NCBI RefSeq assembly: GCF_016921115.1
Contig: NZ_JAFFZS010000004.1
Span: 62,001 to 126,000 of the forward strand
DNA from: Streptomyces actuosus
Lineage (GTDB): Bacteria; Actinomycetota; Actinomycetes; Streptomycetales; Streptomycetaceae
Direction of reading: 5' to 3'
Length of the DNA stretch: 64,000 bases
The notes under the pieces: model-generated
The model's database searches: none
Told to the model about the DNA's origin: nothing
The model's input: the letters and a program-made list of their open reading frames with translations, nothing else
Position numbers and translations under genes: made by a program
Part shown: in pieces, positions 8,395 to 18,300 of the stretch
Layout: each line of letters opens with the position of its first letter
Position numbering within the stretch: position 1 is the stretch's first letter

Positions 8395-9381
8395 TCAGCC
8401 GGCCGCCCGGTAGGCCGCCCAGCTCTGCTGCATGCGCGTCACCTGACCAGCGGTGAACTGGTACATGCAGGAGTCGTACGTGTAGTCCATGAAGTTGTGG
8501 ATCGGGTCGGTGCCGGACGTGCGGGTGCAGGAGTCGCGGCCCTCGGGGCACTGGTACGCGGCGCTCTTCTCGGCCGGGGTGTCGTCGACGTAGTCGCCCT
8601 TGCCGTTGCAGCTGCCCTGGAAGGTGTGGTAGAGGCCCATCCAGTGGCCGACCTCGTGCGTGGCGGTGTCGCCCTCGTCGTAGTGGGTGGCCGATCCGCC
8701 GGGCAGCGAGGCGTCCAGGACGACGACGCCGTCCATGGAGGGGCTGGACCTGTAGGAGCTGGGGAAGGTGGCCCAGCCGAGCAGGCCGTCGCCGAGGTCG
8801 GCGGTGTAGACGTTGAGTGCGTCGGCGCCGCCCCTGCGCAGGGCGGTCTTCATCGCCTTCTCCTCCTGCGAGCCGTAACCGACGTTGTACCAGGACGCGT
8901 TGTCCGTGTAGTCGGTCCCGGCCAGTGTGAACCGGAAGCCGGAGTCGTTGTTGCCGCTGCCCTGGCCGGCGTAGGCGGCGTTCAGCACGTTCATCTGGGC
9001 GTCGATGTCGGAGGAGCCGAGCCGGCCCTTCGAACCGTCGTGGATGACGTGGAAGTAGACCGGGATGCTGGTCGAGGCCGCCAGCGCGGCGATGCTCCGG
9101 CCGTCGGCGCGCAGGCTGTCGACCTTCTTGTGCAGGTCTGCGTCCATCGCCTGGGCGCGGGCTTCGCTGACCTCGTTGGGCTCGGCGATGTGCCCGCCGG
9201 GGGCGGGGCGCATCTCGCGGGCGGCGGTGGGGGCGCCGCTCCCGCAGGTGGTGTCGGCTGCGCCGGCCGCGGCGGCGCCCACGGGCGCCGACAGCGGGGT
9301 GAGCATCAGAGTTCCGGCCACGACGGCGGTGCCGAGGAGGCGTCTGCGCATCGGGGGAGATATCCGGGCAAGCGCACGCAT
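8395..9381 (-). CDS. Secreted zinc metalloprotease, M43B (pappalysin/cytophagalysin-like)
   Basis: 328 residues with a Sec signal peptide (basic MRRRLL followed by a hydrophobic core to about residue 42). The metzincin zinc motif [11 protein letters not shown] lies at 242-252 (ligands His242, His246, His252; catalytic Glu243), followed by a downstream Met-turn in HNFMDYTYD. Paired cysteines near the motif ([23 protein letters not shown]) fit the disulfide-rich M43 fold. The start at 9381 is supported by AGGAG six bases upstream; a later in-frame Met lies at residue 11. It is likely a secreted endopeptidase; its target is unknown. Confidence 0.88.
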   Translation of the reverse strand: MRALARISPPMRRRLLGTAVVAGTLMLTPLSAPVGAAAAGAADTTCGSGAPTAAREMRPAPGGHIAEPNEVSEARAQAMDADLHKKVDSLRADGRSIAALAASTSIPVYFHVIHDGSKGRLGSSDIDAQMNVLNAAYAGQGSGNNDSGFRFTLAGTDYTDNASWYNVGYGSQEEKAMKTALRRGGADALNVYTADLGDGLLGWATFPSSYRSSPSMDGVVVLDASLPGGSATHYDEGDTATHEVGHWMGLYHTFQGSCNGKGDYVDDTPAEKSAAYQCPEGRDSCTRTSGTDPIHNFMDYTYDSCMYQFTAGQVTRMQQSWAAYRAAG

Positions 9382-9703
9382 GCTGACTCCTGGTGGAGGC
9401 GGTGGGGAGAGCGGCGCAGGGGTCTTCCTGGCCGCCGCCCCAAAAAATTACGTGTACATGCCTAGTCGGGAAGAGGGGCGATCTGGCCCATTCGAATTCC
9501 TGGCAAACAGGGGTGATCGGGGAGCGGAACGGCCCGGCCTACCGGAGGGCGAGATCCCGCCGTAACGCGCGCGGCGGCACGAGCGGGTGGTGTGTCCGCA
9601 TTCGGGATGCGGGCCCCACCACCCGCCGCCGGCTGCGTGATCTCCGGTTAACAGAGCCGGATGGCGCGCTCATCGGCCGAGAATGAACTTGCTTTCACAG
9701 GCG
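9382..9703. other. Intergenic region between metalloprotease and phoD
   Basis: No convincing gene in 322 bases. It holds the metalloprotease ribosome-binding site, an unusually A/T-rich patch near 9440-9460 (minus-strand ACGTAATTTTTTGG) that may be part of its promoter, and a long hairpin at 9583-9626. Confidence 0.6.
9583..9626 (-). terminator. Two-step hairpin, probable phoD terminator
   Basis: GCGGGTGGTG pairs perfectly with CACCACCCGC, and inside it CCGCAT pairs with ATGCGG around a TCGGG loop. It lies about 80 bases beyond the phoD stop. There is no U-tract, as is common in Streptomyces. Confidence 0.7.
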
Positions 9704-11365
9704 TCACACGGGCCGCCAGGTCCGCTCCATCTTCTGCGTGCCGCTGCGGGTCCGGTACGAGCGCTCCCAGGACGACGTGGCGCGCGGGTCCGTGCGGTCG
9801 GAGACGGTGTAGTAGTCCATCTGCGCCCGGTCGGTCGTGATGTCGAGGACGCCGTAGCCGTGCCGGTCGGTGTCGACCCAGTGGACGTGCCGGTTCGCGG
9901 CCCGTATCAGCGGCGAGAGGAGCGCCGAGATGGTGCCCTCGTGGGCGTTCACGTAGTCGTTGAGGTTGTCGGAGGTCATCGAGGTGATCACGAACTCCGT
10001 GGCCGCCGAGGGCGACAGCGGGTACGTCCCGGCGTCCACCGGCACGTCGTTCGCCCAGGACATGTGGATGTCGCCGGTGAGGAACACGGTGTTGCGGATG
10101 GCGTGGGAACGCAGGTGCGCCAGCAGTTCGCGGCGGTCGTCGGTGTAGCCGTCCCACTGGTCGGTGTTGAGCGCGATGCCCTCCTTGGGCAGCCCGAGCA
10201 GCTCGGCGAGCGGCCTGAACAGGTCGGCGGAGAGTGAGCCGATCGCGAAGGGGGAGATCATCACGGAGTTGCCGACCAGCCGCCAGGTGGTGTCCGACGC
10301 CGCCAGTCCGGCCTTCAGCCAGTCGAGCTGGGCCCGCCCGGTGATCGTCCGGTCCGGGTCGTCGACCGAACCGCTGCCGGTGGCGGCCTGCTGGGAGCGG
10401 AAGGAGCGCAGGTCCAGCAGAGAGAGGTCGGCGAGCCTGCCGAACCGCAGCCGGCGGTAGGTCGTGCCCGCGATCGCCGGGCGCACCGGCATCCACTCGA
10501 AGTAGGCCTGCTTGGCGGCGGCCTGACGGGCGGTCCAGGCGCCCTCGGCGCCCTCGGTGTGGTTGACCGCGCCGCCGGACCAGGCGTTGTCGGCGAACTC
10601 GTGGTCGTCCCAGATCGCCACGACCGGCGCCGTGGCGTGCAGCGCCTGCAGGTCGGCGTCGGTCTTGTACGTGCCGTGCCGGATCCGGTAGTCGGCCAGG
10701 GTGAGGATCTCGTGTGCGGGGGCGTGCCGGCGTACGACGGTCTTGCCGGCCGCGTAGTCGCCCGACGCGTACTCGTAGATGTAGTCGCCGAGGTGCAGCC
10801 AGGCGTCCAGGTCGCCGCGGGCGGCGAGATGGCGGTACGGCGCGAAGTAGCCGGCCTCCCAGTTGGCGCAGGAGACCACGCCGAAGCGCAGGTTGGCCAC
10901 CGAGGCGTCCGCCGCCGGCGCGGTGCGGGTGCGCGCCACCGGGGAGTCGGTCCCGCCGGCAGAGAAGCGGAACCAGTAGTCGGTGGCCGGCGCGAGGCCG
11001 CGCACGTCCGCCTTGACGGTGTGGTCGGAGGCGGCGGTCGCGGTGACGGAGCCCTGGGCGACGATGTGCGTCATGGCCCGGTCCCGGGCGACGGCCCACT
11101 CGACCTCGGTGTCCGGGCCGGCACCCGAGCCGGGGGTCGCCTCCGGCGTCGGAGTCACCCGGGTCCACAGCAGGATGCCGTCGGGCAGCGGGTCGCCGGA
11201 GGCGACGCCGTGCAGGAACGCCGGCCCGCTCTCCGCTGCCCGGGCGGGCAGCGCCGCGGCGAGCGGAGCGGCGAGAGCGGCAGTGGCCGCCGCGGCCTTG
11301 ACGACCGTACGGCGGCGCGGAGCATGCGAGTTGATGCCTTGTGAGGCTCTGTATCGACTGGTCAC
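9704..11365 (-). CDS. phoD: Secreted alkaline phosphatase/phosphodiesterase, PhoD family
   Basis: 553 residues. An N-terminal Tat signal ([17 protein letters not shown], residues ~17-33, cleaved near ARAAES) precedes an Ig-like PhoD N-domain ([18 protein letters not shown]) and the metallophosphatase domain with [16 protein letters not shown] and [12 protein letters not shown] metal-binding motifs. It hydrolyses phosphate mono- or diesters outside the cell in a Ca/Fe-dependent manner, as known for PhoD. The GTG start has no Shine-Dalgarno sequence; TAACCT lies 8 bases upstream, suggesting leaderless transcription. A perfect dyad covers that -10. Upstream GTTCG repeats exist but do not show clear 11-base PHO-box spacing. 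Confidence 0.92.
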   Translation of the reverse strand: MTSRYRASQGINSHAPRRRTVVKAAAATAALAAPLAAALPARAAESGPAFLHGVASGDPLPDGILLWTRVTPTPEATPGSGAGPDTEVEWAVARDRAMTHIVAQGSVTATAASDHTVKADVRGLAPATDYWFRFSAGGTDSPVARTRTAPAADASVANLRFGVVSCANWEAGYFAPYRHLAARGDLDAWLHLGDYIYEYASGDYAAGKTVVRRHAPAHEILTLADYRIRHGTYKTDADLQALHATAPVVAIWDDHEFADNAWSGGAVNHTEGAEGAWTARQAAAKQAYFEWMPVRPAIAGTTYRRLRFGRLADLSLLDLRSFRSQQAATGSGSVDDPDRTITGRAQLDWLKAGLAASDTTWRLVGNSVMISPFAIGSLSADLFRPLAELLGLPKEGIALNTDQWDGYTDDRRELLAHLRSHAIRNTVFLTGDIHMSWANDVPVDAGTYPLSPSAATEFVITSMTSDNLNDYVNAHEGTISALLSPLIRAANRHVHWVDTDRHGYGVLDITTDRAQMDYYTVSDRTDPRATSSWERSYRTRSGTQKMERTWRPV

Positions 11366-11366
11366 G

Positions 11367-11388
11367 ACCGATCAGGTTACTGATCGGT
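11367..11388 (-). promoter_or_regulatory. Perfect 9-bp dyad over the phoD -10: candidate operator
   Basis: ACCGATCAG, a 4-base spacer, then CTGATCGGT. The dyad ends one base before the phoD GTG and encloses TAACCT (minus strand), the only good -10 for a leaderless start. A dimeric repressor bound here would block the promoter. Confidence 0.65.
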
Positions 11389-11395
11389 ACGAACG

Positions 11396-11429
11396 AGAGT
11401 GGGCGAACCGTTGAAAGTTCGCCCACTCT
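11396..11429 (-). terminator. Perfect 13-bp hairpin between a small secreted-protein gene and phoD
   Basis: AGAGTGGGCGAAC pairs exactly with GTTCGCCCACTCT around an 8-base loop. It lies about 50 bases after the stop of the upstream minus-strand gene. Confidence 0.75.
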
Positions 11430-11481
11430 TCTTGCTCCAGTGGTCCGGCGTACGCCGAGCCCTCCGGCGGGAGCGGGAGGG

Positions 11482-11874
11482 CTACGCCACGCCCCGCTTG
11501 ATCGCGCAGTACTTCGGCGTGCCCTTGGCTCCGTCCTTCACGCAGATCTCCACGGTCACGGTCTTGCCCTCCGGGATCTCCAGGTCGAGCCGCGCGCAGG
11601 AGTTGTTCGCCCCGTTGGCGTCCTCGAGCGGCACCCAGTGCGAAGCCTTGGAGTCGAGCCACCCGATGTGGCCGCTGGCCCGCATGCCGTCCGCCCGGTT
11701 GTCGCAGACGGTGAAGATCTCGCCGTATGCGTGGAAACCGGCCGCGGCGGAGTTCCACGGATCGGTCGTGTCGACGTAGACGTCCGTACCCGCCGCAGCG
11801 GGTCCGGCGGCGAGGATGACGGCCGCCGCGCCTGCGGCGAGTGCGCCGCCCAGTGCCTTCGCTCCGAACGTCAC
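11482..11874 (-). CDS. Small secreted protein of unknown function
   Basis: 130 residues. I do not recognise the family. It begins with a Sec signal peptide (AKALGGALAAGAAAVILAAG, cleavage likely after AAAG). The mature part of about 100 residues has four cysteines (VCDNR, NSCARL, EICVK, KYCAIK), so probably two disulfides, and ends CAIKRGVA. The GTG start at 11874 is chosen over an earlier in-frame codon at 11895 because GAGGGGG precedes it at a good distance. Lies upstream of phoD on the same strand but separated by a terminator. Confidence 0.75.
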   Translation of the reverse strand: MTFGAKALGGALAAGAAAVILAAGPAAAGTDVYVDTTDPWNSAAAGFHAYGEIFTVCDNRADGMRASGHIGWLDSKASHWVPLEDANGANNSCARLDLEIPEGKTVTVEICVKDGAKGTPKYCAIKRGVA

Positions 11875-12004
11875 GGTTCCCCCTCGATCATGCAATGGTC
11901 AGTTGCATGTCATGTATATGCCGCTTGATCGAGAGGGTGCAAGATCATTTCAGGACGGGGTGTGGCCGGCGAACGCGCCGGTGACCACACCCTGTGCCGG
12001 ACTG

Positions 12005-12844
12005 CTAGCCCTTCAGCGCCGCGTCGACCACCGTGTTGAACTCGTCGACCGTCATGGGCTGGTTGCCGGCCTCGGTGACCAGCTTCTTGCCGTCCATGAC
12101 GAAGCTCGGGGTGCCGGTCACGTCGTCCTTGTTGGTGTCGAAGGCCTTCGACATGGCCAGCGCCCAGGCGTCGTACGTGCCGTTCTTCACGGCCGTCTGG
12201 AACGTGGTGTTGTTCTTGAGCTCGTCGACCGTGTCGGCGACCTTGATCAGGTAGTCGTCGCTCTTGAACTTGTCGTCGGTCTCCTCGGGGTGCCACTTCT
12301 CCGAGTACAGGGCCGACTTGTACTTCAGGAACGCCTCCGGGCTGACGTTCAGCGCGGCGCCGAGGGCGCTCACGGCGTTCTTGGAGCCCTCGCCCCGGGA
12401 GCCTATGTCTCCCTTGCTGAGGCGGTCGCCGTCGATGAACGTGCCACTGACGAACTGGATCTTGTACTTGCCGGCCTCGACGTCCTTCTCGACGGTGCTG
12501 CCGACGGCCTGCTCGAACGAGGCGCAGATCGGGCAGCGCGGGTCCTCGTAGATCTTGAGGGTCTTCTTCGCGCTGTCCTTGCCGATGACCACGGTCGTGC
12601 CGTCGGTGCCCGTCGTGTTCGCCGGGACGACGACCTTGTCCCCCTTCACGGCATCCCAGTGGCCGGGCTTGTTGGCCTGGACGACGGCGTAGCCGATGCC
12701 GCCCGCCGCGGCCAGCACGCCCGCGACCGAGAGGGCGACGACGACCTGCCGCTTGACCTTGGCCCGCTTGGCCTCGCGCTCGCGCTCTGCGCGCAGGCGC
12801 TCGCGCGCAGCCGTCTTCGCCGCCTGACTGTTCCGCTTGCTCAT
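12005..12844 (-). CDS. Membrane-anchored DsbA-family thioredoxin-fold protein
   Basis: 279 residues: a highly charged cytoplasmic N-terminus (KTAARERLRAERERE), one membrane helix (about 34-55), then an extracytoplasmic DsbA-like thioredoxin domain with the redox pair CPIC (Cys104, Cys107) and the cis-Pro loop GTPSF. It should oxidise or isomerise disulfides of exported proteins. ATG at 12844 preceded by AGGGAGAA. A paralogue with the same architecture and a CPAC site lies at 40987. The next gene downstream (minus strand) is the cysteine-containing secreted protein at 11482, a plausible but unproven client. Confidence 0.88.
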   Translation of the reverse strand: MSKRNSQAAKTAARERLRAEREREAKRAKVKRQVVVALSVAGVLAAAGGIGYAVVQANKPGHWDAVKGDKVVVPANTTGTDGTTVVIGKDSAKKTLKIYEDPRCPICASFEQAVGSTVEKDVEAGKYKIQFVSGTFIDGDRLSKGDIGSRGEGSKNAVSALGAALNVSPEAFLKYKSALYSEKWHPEETDDKFKSDDYLIKVADTVDELKNNTTFQTAVKNGTYDAWALAMSKAFDTNKDDVTGTPSFVMDGKKLVTEAGNQPMTVDEFNTVVDAALKG

Positions 12845-13037
12845 GGTGGTGTGTTCTCCCTGGGGGTCGTGCAGGTGTCTGCACGGGTGCGTCGTCGGTT
12901 TCGATGTGTCACGCGGGCGCGGGACGGTGACCGTGTCTCCGGCTCCGGGTGGTCGGCGGATGCCCGTGACCACAGGGGGCCGTCGCCGGATCCCGCCCTC
13001 GCCCTGGCCGCGGGCATGCGGGGACGCGTGCCGGGCC

Positions 13038-13730
13038 TCAGGCCGGGAGTGGTGCCGGTGGCCCTCGGCGTGCCTGGGTGTGGGCCAGGTGCCGGGTGCG
13101 GGGCGTGCGCGGCCGGTGCGCGGAGCGGGGCAGACGCGCGGAGAGCGTGCGGGCCGGGCGGACCGTCACCGCGGCCACCGCGAACAGCAGCGGGCGGAAC
13201 GTCGTCGCGGCCGCGGTCCGGAGCAGTTGGGCCAGGGCCCGCTCACCCTTGCGGAGCCAGGCCGCCGCGATCAGGCCGACCGCGACGTGGGCGCCCAGGA
13301 GCAGCCAGGCCGCCACCGGGTCGGCGTGGCTGAAGAAGACGGTCGCCCGGTCGGTGTCCGCACCGGTGAGCTGGGCCAGCGGGGTGCCCACCCGGGTGCC
13401 GTCACCGCACAGGACGTCCCAGCCGACCGAGCGCAGAGGGCCCGCGAGCGGGCCGCCCGCGGCGCCGTAGCAGACGTGCTGGCCAGTGGTGAAGATCGTG
13501 TCGGCTGCCAGCTCCAGCGGGATCAGCAGGGCGGCGATCCGCCCGAAGCCGCGTTCGCGGCCCGCCATCGCGTACGCCAGCGCGAACACGGCTGCCGCGA
13601 CGGCGGCCACCGTGTTCGCCGGCAGCGGGGACCGGGACAGCAGCACGTGCGACGCGGTGCTCAGCGTCACGACCAATGCCGTGAAGAGCGCCGCGCGCAG
13701 TGCCCTGAGAGGGGTCCCGGATATGTCCAT
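13038..13730 (-). CDS. Multi-pass membrane protein of unknown function
   Basis: 230 residues with about five hydrophobic segments (for example AALFTALVVTLSTASHVLL, TVAAVAAAVFALAYAMA, AAWLLLGAHVAVGLIAAAW) and a basic, Pro/Arg-rich cytoplasmic tail of about 45 residues. Family not recognised; similar conserved Streptomyces integral membrane proteins carry no assigned function. The ribosome-binding site before the ATG is weak. It follows the DUF2252 gene on the same strand but behind a hairpin. Confidence 0.7.
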   Translation of the reverse strand: MDISGTPLRALRAALFTALVVTLSTASHVLLSRSPLPANTVAAVAAAVFALAYAMAGRERGFGRIAALLIPLELAADTIFTTGQHVCYGAAGGPLAGPLRSVGWDVLCGDGTRVGTPLAQLTGADTDRATVFFSHADPVAAWLLLGAHVAVGLIAAAWLRKGERALAQLLRTAAATTFRPLLFAVAAVTVRPARTLSARLPRSAHRPRTPRTRHLAHTQARRGPPAPLPA

Positions 13731-13761
13731 AGCGAGGGAGAGTGTGTCATGCGCCGCCGTA

Positions 13762-13782
13762 AGGGACCCCTAAAGGGTCCCT
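13762..13782 (-). terminator. Hairpin between DUF2252 gene and membrane-protein gene
   Basis: AGGGACCC pairs with GGGTCCCT around CTAAA, 17 bases after the DUF2252 stop. Confidence 0.6.
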
Positions 13783-13798
13783 GTGAGGCTGCCGGACG

Positions 13799-15148
13799 TC
13801 ACAGACCCGGGATCCGTCCGTTGCGGAAGAGGTCCACGAAGATCTGGTGGTCGGCACGTGCGCGGGCGCCGTAGGCGTGTGCGAAGTCCACCAGCACGGG
13901 AGCGAAGCCCTCCTCGTCGGCCGCTATGGCGGCGTCGATGGCCCGCTCGGTGGAGAAGGGCACCAGCGACTCGCCCGAGGTGTCGTCCGCGGCGGCGTGC
14001 ATCGTCGCCGTGGCCCGGCCCAGGTCGGCGACGACCTGGGCGATCTCCTCCAGGTCGTCGATGTCGTCCCAGCCCAGGTCCACCGCGTAAGGGGAGACCT
14101 CGGCGACCAGCTGGCCCGCGCCGTCCAGCTCGGTCCAGCCCAGCCACGGGTCGGCGTGCGCCTGCAGGGCGCGCTGGGAGATGACCGTGCGGTGGCCCTC
14201 GTGCAGGAAGTAGTCACGGATCGCCCGGTCGGTGATGTGCCGGGAGACGGCCGGGGTCTGGGCCTGCTTGATGTAGATCACGACGTCGTTCTCCAGGGCG
14301 TCGCTGTTGCCCTCCAGCAGGATGTTGTACGAGGGCAGCCCGGCGGACCCGATGCCGACGCCGCGGCGGCCGACGACGTCCTTCACGCGGTAGGAGTCGG
14401 GGCGTGCCAGGGACGCCTCCGGCAGGGTCTCCAGGTAGCCGTCGAAGGCGTCGAGCACCTTGTAGCGGGTGGCCGCGTCCAGCTCCACGGAGCCGCCGCC
14501 CGGCGCGAAGCGGCGCTCGAAGTCCCGGATCTCGGTCATCGAGTCCAGCAGCCCGAAGCGGGTCAGCGAGCGGGCGTCCCGCAGCGCGTCCAGCAGGGGG
14601 CCCTGGGCGGTGTCCAGGGTGAAGGGCGGCACTTCGTCGCTCTTGGCCCCGGTGGCCAGCGCGTGGATCCGCTCGCGGTACGCGCCCGCGTAGACGCGCA
14701 CCAGCTCGGTGATCTGGTCGTCGCTGAGGGCCTTGGCGTACCCGATCAGGGCCAGCGAGGCGGCGAAGCGCTTCAGGTCCCAGGTGAAGGGGCCGACGTA
14801 GGCCTCGTCGAAGTCGTTGACGTTGAAGACCAGGCGGCCGTTGGAGTCCATGTACGTGCCGAAGTTCTCGGCGTGCAGGTCTCCGTGGATCCACACCCGG
14901 CAGGTGCGCTCGTCCAGGTACGGCCCGCGGCTCGTCCCGCTCTCGCCGCGCGCGGCGGACCCCGCCTCGACGTCGTGGTAGAAGAGGCACGCCGTACCCC
15001 GGTAGAACGCGAAGGCCGAGGCCGCCATCTTGCGGAACTTCACCCGGAACGCGGCCGGGTCGGCGGCCAGGAGCTCGCCGAAGGCGGTGTCGAAGACGGC
15101 GAGGATCTCCTCGCCGCGCTGCTCGCCGTTGAGCTGGGGAAGCGACAT
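13799..15148 (-). CDS. DUF2252 family protein (kinase-like fold)
   Basis: 449 residues, a full-length DUF2252 protein. The family resembles aminoglycoside phosphotransferase-type kinases; here VWIHGDLHAENFGTY (a catalytic-loop-like HGDLHxxN) and NVNDFDEAYVGPFTWDLKRFA (a metal-binding DFD-like motif) are intact. Substrate unknown. ATG at 15148 is preceded by AGGAGG nine bases upstream; an earlier in-frame codon lacks support. It is divergent from dnaE. Confidence 0.85.
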   Translation of the reverse strand: MSLPQLNGEQRGEEILAVFDTAFGELLAADPAAFRVKFRKMAASAFAFYRGTACLFYHDVEAGSAARGESGTSRGPYLDERTCRVWIHGDLHAENFGTYMDSNGRLVFNVNDFDEAYVGPFTWDLKRFAASLALIGYAKALSDDQITELVRVYAGAYRERIHALATGAKSDEVPPFTLDTAQGPLLDALRDARSLTRFGLLDSMTEIRDFERRFAPGGGSVELDAATRYKVLDAFDGYLETLPEASLARPDSYRVKDVVGRRGVGIGSAGLPSYNILLEGNSDALENDVVIYIKQAQTPAVSRHITDRAIRDYFLHEGHRTVISQRALQAHADPWLGWTELDGAGQLVAEVSPYAVDLGWDDIDDLEEIAQVVADLGRATATMHAAADDTSGESLVPFSTERAIDAAIAADEEGFAPVLVDFAHAYGARARADHQIFVDLFRNGRIPGL

Positions 15149-15258
15149 CCCGGGGTGCCTCCTGGTGCAGGTGGTGCGATCCGTGTACGACGGCCTCTCT
15201 GCCGTCTCCAACGCACGACGGTACGCGTGAGTGCCCGTCCGGTGTCAGTCCCGAGGCA

Positions 15259-15264
15259 TAGACT
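15259..15264 (+). promoter_or_regulatory. Putative dnaE -10
   Basis: TAGACT about 64 bases before the dnaE GTG in the divergent region with the DUF2252 gene; no clear -35. Confidence 0.4.
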
Positions 15265-15327
15265 TCGACGCTGACCCCGGAACTGTCCGCCTTCCCGTCG
15301 CCGAGTGTTTCCCCTGGAGGACTCACC

Positions 15328-18300
15328 GTGTCAAAGCCGCCGTTCACGCACTTGCACGTCCACACCCAGTACTCGCTGCTGGACGGTGCCGCGCGGCTGA
15401 AGGACATGTTCAACGCCTGCAACGAGATGGGCATGACGCACATCGCCATGTCCGACCACGGCAACCTGCACGGCGCGTACGACTTCTTCCACACCGCGAA
15501 GAAGGCCGGAGTCACCCCGATCATCGGGATCGAGGCCTACGTCGCCCCCGAGTCCCGGCGCAACAAGCGAAAGATCCAGTGGGGGCAGCCGCACCAGAAG
15601 CGGGACGACGTCTCCGGTTCCGGTGGTTACACCCACAAGACGATGTGGGCCGTGAACAAGACGGGCCTGCACAACATCTTCCGCCTCTCCTCGGACGCCT
15701 ACGCCGAGGGCTGGCTGCAGAAGTGGCCCCGGATGGACAAGGAGACGATCTCCCAGTGGTCCGAGGGCATCGTGGCCTCCACCGGCTGCCCCTCGGGTGA
15801 GCTCCAGACCCGGCTGCGGCTCGGCCAGTACGACGAGGCCCTCAAAGCCGCAGCCGACTACCAGGACATCTTCGGCAAGGACCGCTACTTCCTGGAGCTG
15901 ATGGACCACGGCATCGAGATCGAGCGCCGGGTCCGCGACGGCCTGCTGGAGATCGGCAAGAAGCTCGGCATCCCCCCCCTGGTCACCAACGACTCCCACT
16001 ACACCTACGCGCACGAGGCGACCGCCCACGACGCCCTGCTGTGCATCCAGACCGGCAAGAACCTCTCCGACCCCGACCGCTTCAAGTTCGACGGCACCGG
16101 GTACTACCTGAAGTCCACGGACGAGATGTACGCCGTGGACTCCTCGGACGCCTGGCAGGAGGGCTGCGCCAACACGCTCCTCGTGGCCGAGATGGTCGAC
16201 ACGACCGGCATGTTCGAGAAGCGCGACCTGATGCCGAAGTTCGACATCCCGGAGGGCTACACCGAGGTCACCTGGTTCCAGGAGGAGGTCCGCCGCGGCA
16301 TGGAGCGCCGCTTCCCGGGCGGCGTCCCCGAGGACCGCCAGAAGCAGGCCGAGTACGAGATGGACGTCATCATCTCGATGGGCTTCCCCGGTTACTTCCT
16401 CGTGGTCGCCGACTTCATCATGTGGGCCAAGAAGCAGGGCATCGCCGTCGGCCCCGGCCGAGGCTCCGCGGCGGGCTCGATCGTCGCCTACGCCATGGGC
16501 ATCACCGACCTCGACCCCATCCCGCACGGCCTGATCTTCGAGCGGTTCCTCAACCCCGAGCGCATCTCGATGCCCGATGTCGACATCGACTTCGACGAGC
16601 GCCGGCGCGTCGAGGTGATCCGGTACGTGACGGAGAAGTACGGCGCGGACAAGGTCGCCATGATCGGCACCTACGGCACGATCAAGGCCAAGAACGCCAT
16701 CAAGGACTCCGCCCGCGTCCTGGGCTATCCGTACGCGATGGGCGACCGCATCACCAAGGCCATGCCCGCCGACGTCCTCGGCAAGGGCATCCCGCTGTCC
16801 GGCATCACCGACCCCGAGCATCCCCGCTACTCGGAGGCGGGCGAGGTCCGGGGGATGTACGAGAACGAGCCGGACGTGAAGAAGGTCATCGACACCGCGC
16901 GCGGTGTGGAGGGCCTGGTGCGGCAGATGGGCGTGCACGCCGCCGGCGTGATCATGTCCAGCGAGACCATCACCGAGCACGTCCCGGTCTGGGTCAGGCA
17001 CACCGACGGAGTGACCATCACCCAGTGGGACTACCCGAGCTGTGAGTCGCTCGGCCTGCTGAAGATGGACTTCCTGGGCCTGCGCAACCTCACGATCATG
17101 GACGACGCCGTCAAGATGGTGAAGGCCAACAAGGGGATCGACATCGACCTCCTGGCCCTCCCGCTGGACGACCCCACGACCTTCGAACTGCTCCAGCGCG
17201 GCGACACCCTCGGCGTCTTCCAGTTCGACGGCGGCCCCATGCGCTCGCTGCTGCGGCTGATGAAGCCCGACAACTTCGAGGACATCTCCGCCGTCTCGGC
17301 CCTGTACCGCCCCGGCCCGATGGGCATGAACTCCCACACCAACTACGCCCTGCGCAAGAACGGGCAGCAGGAGATCACGCCGATCCACCCCGAGCTGGAG
17401 GCCCCGCTCAAGGAGGTCCTGGACGTCACCTACGGCCTGATCGTCTACCAGGAGCAGGTGCAGAAGGCCGCCCAGATCATCGCGGGCTACTCGCTCGGCG
17501 AGGCCGACATCCTCCGCCGCGTGATGGGCAAGAAGAAGCCGGAGGAACTGGAGAAGAACTTCGTCATCTTCCAGGCCGGCGCCCGCAAGAACGACTTCAG
17601 CGACGAGGCGATCCAGGCCCTGTGGGACGTACTGGTCCCCTTCGCCGGCTACGCCTTCAACAAGGCGCACTCCGCCGCGTACGGCCTGGTGTCGTACTGG
17701 ACGGCCTACCTCAAGGCGAACCATCCGGCCGAGTACATGGCCGCACTGCTGACGTCCGTCAAGGACGACAAGGACAAGTCGGCGGTCTACCTCAACGAGT
17801 GCCGCCGCATGGGCATCCGGGTGCTCCCGCCCAACGTCAACGAGTCCGAGGCGAACTTCGCCGCCCAGGGCGACGACGTGATCCTCTTCGGGCTGTCCGC
17901 CGTGCGCAACGTCGGCACCAACGTCGTCGAGGCGATCATCAAGGGCCGCAAGGCCAAGGGCAAGTACGCCTCCTTCCCCGACTACCTCGACAAGGTCGAG
18001 GCGGTGGTCTGCAACAAGCGCACCACCGAGTCGCTGATCAAGGCCGGCGCCTTCGACACCATGGGCCACACCCGCAAGGGCCTCACGGCGCAGTACGAGC
18101 CGATGATCGACAATGTGGTCGCGGTCAAGCGCAAGGAGGCCGAGGGGCAGTTCGACCTCTTCGGCGGCATGGGGGAGGACAGCGGCGACGAGCCGGGCTT
18201 CGGGCTCGACGTGCAGTTCACCGAGGAGGAGTGGGACAAGACCTATCTGCTCGCCCAGGAGCGCGAGATGCTCGGCCTGTACGTCTCGGACCACCCGCTG

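Noticed and set aside
11389..11430. PHO box upstream of phoD
   Set aside because: GTTCG units are present but spaced 14 bases rather than the 11-base direct-repeat period of PhoP sites; the inverted repeat is better explained as a terminator.
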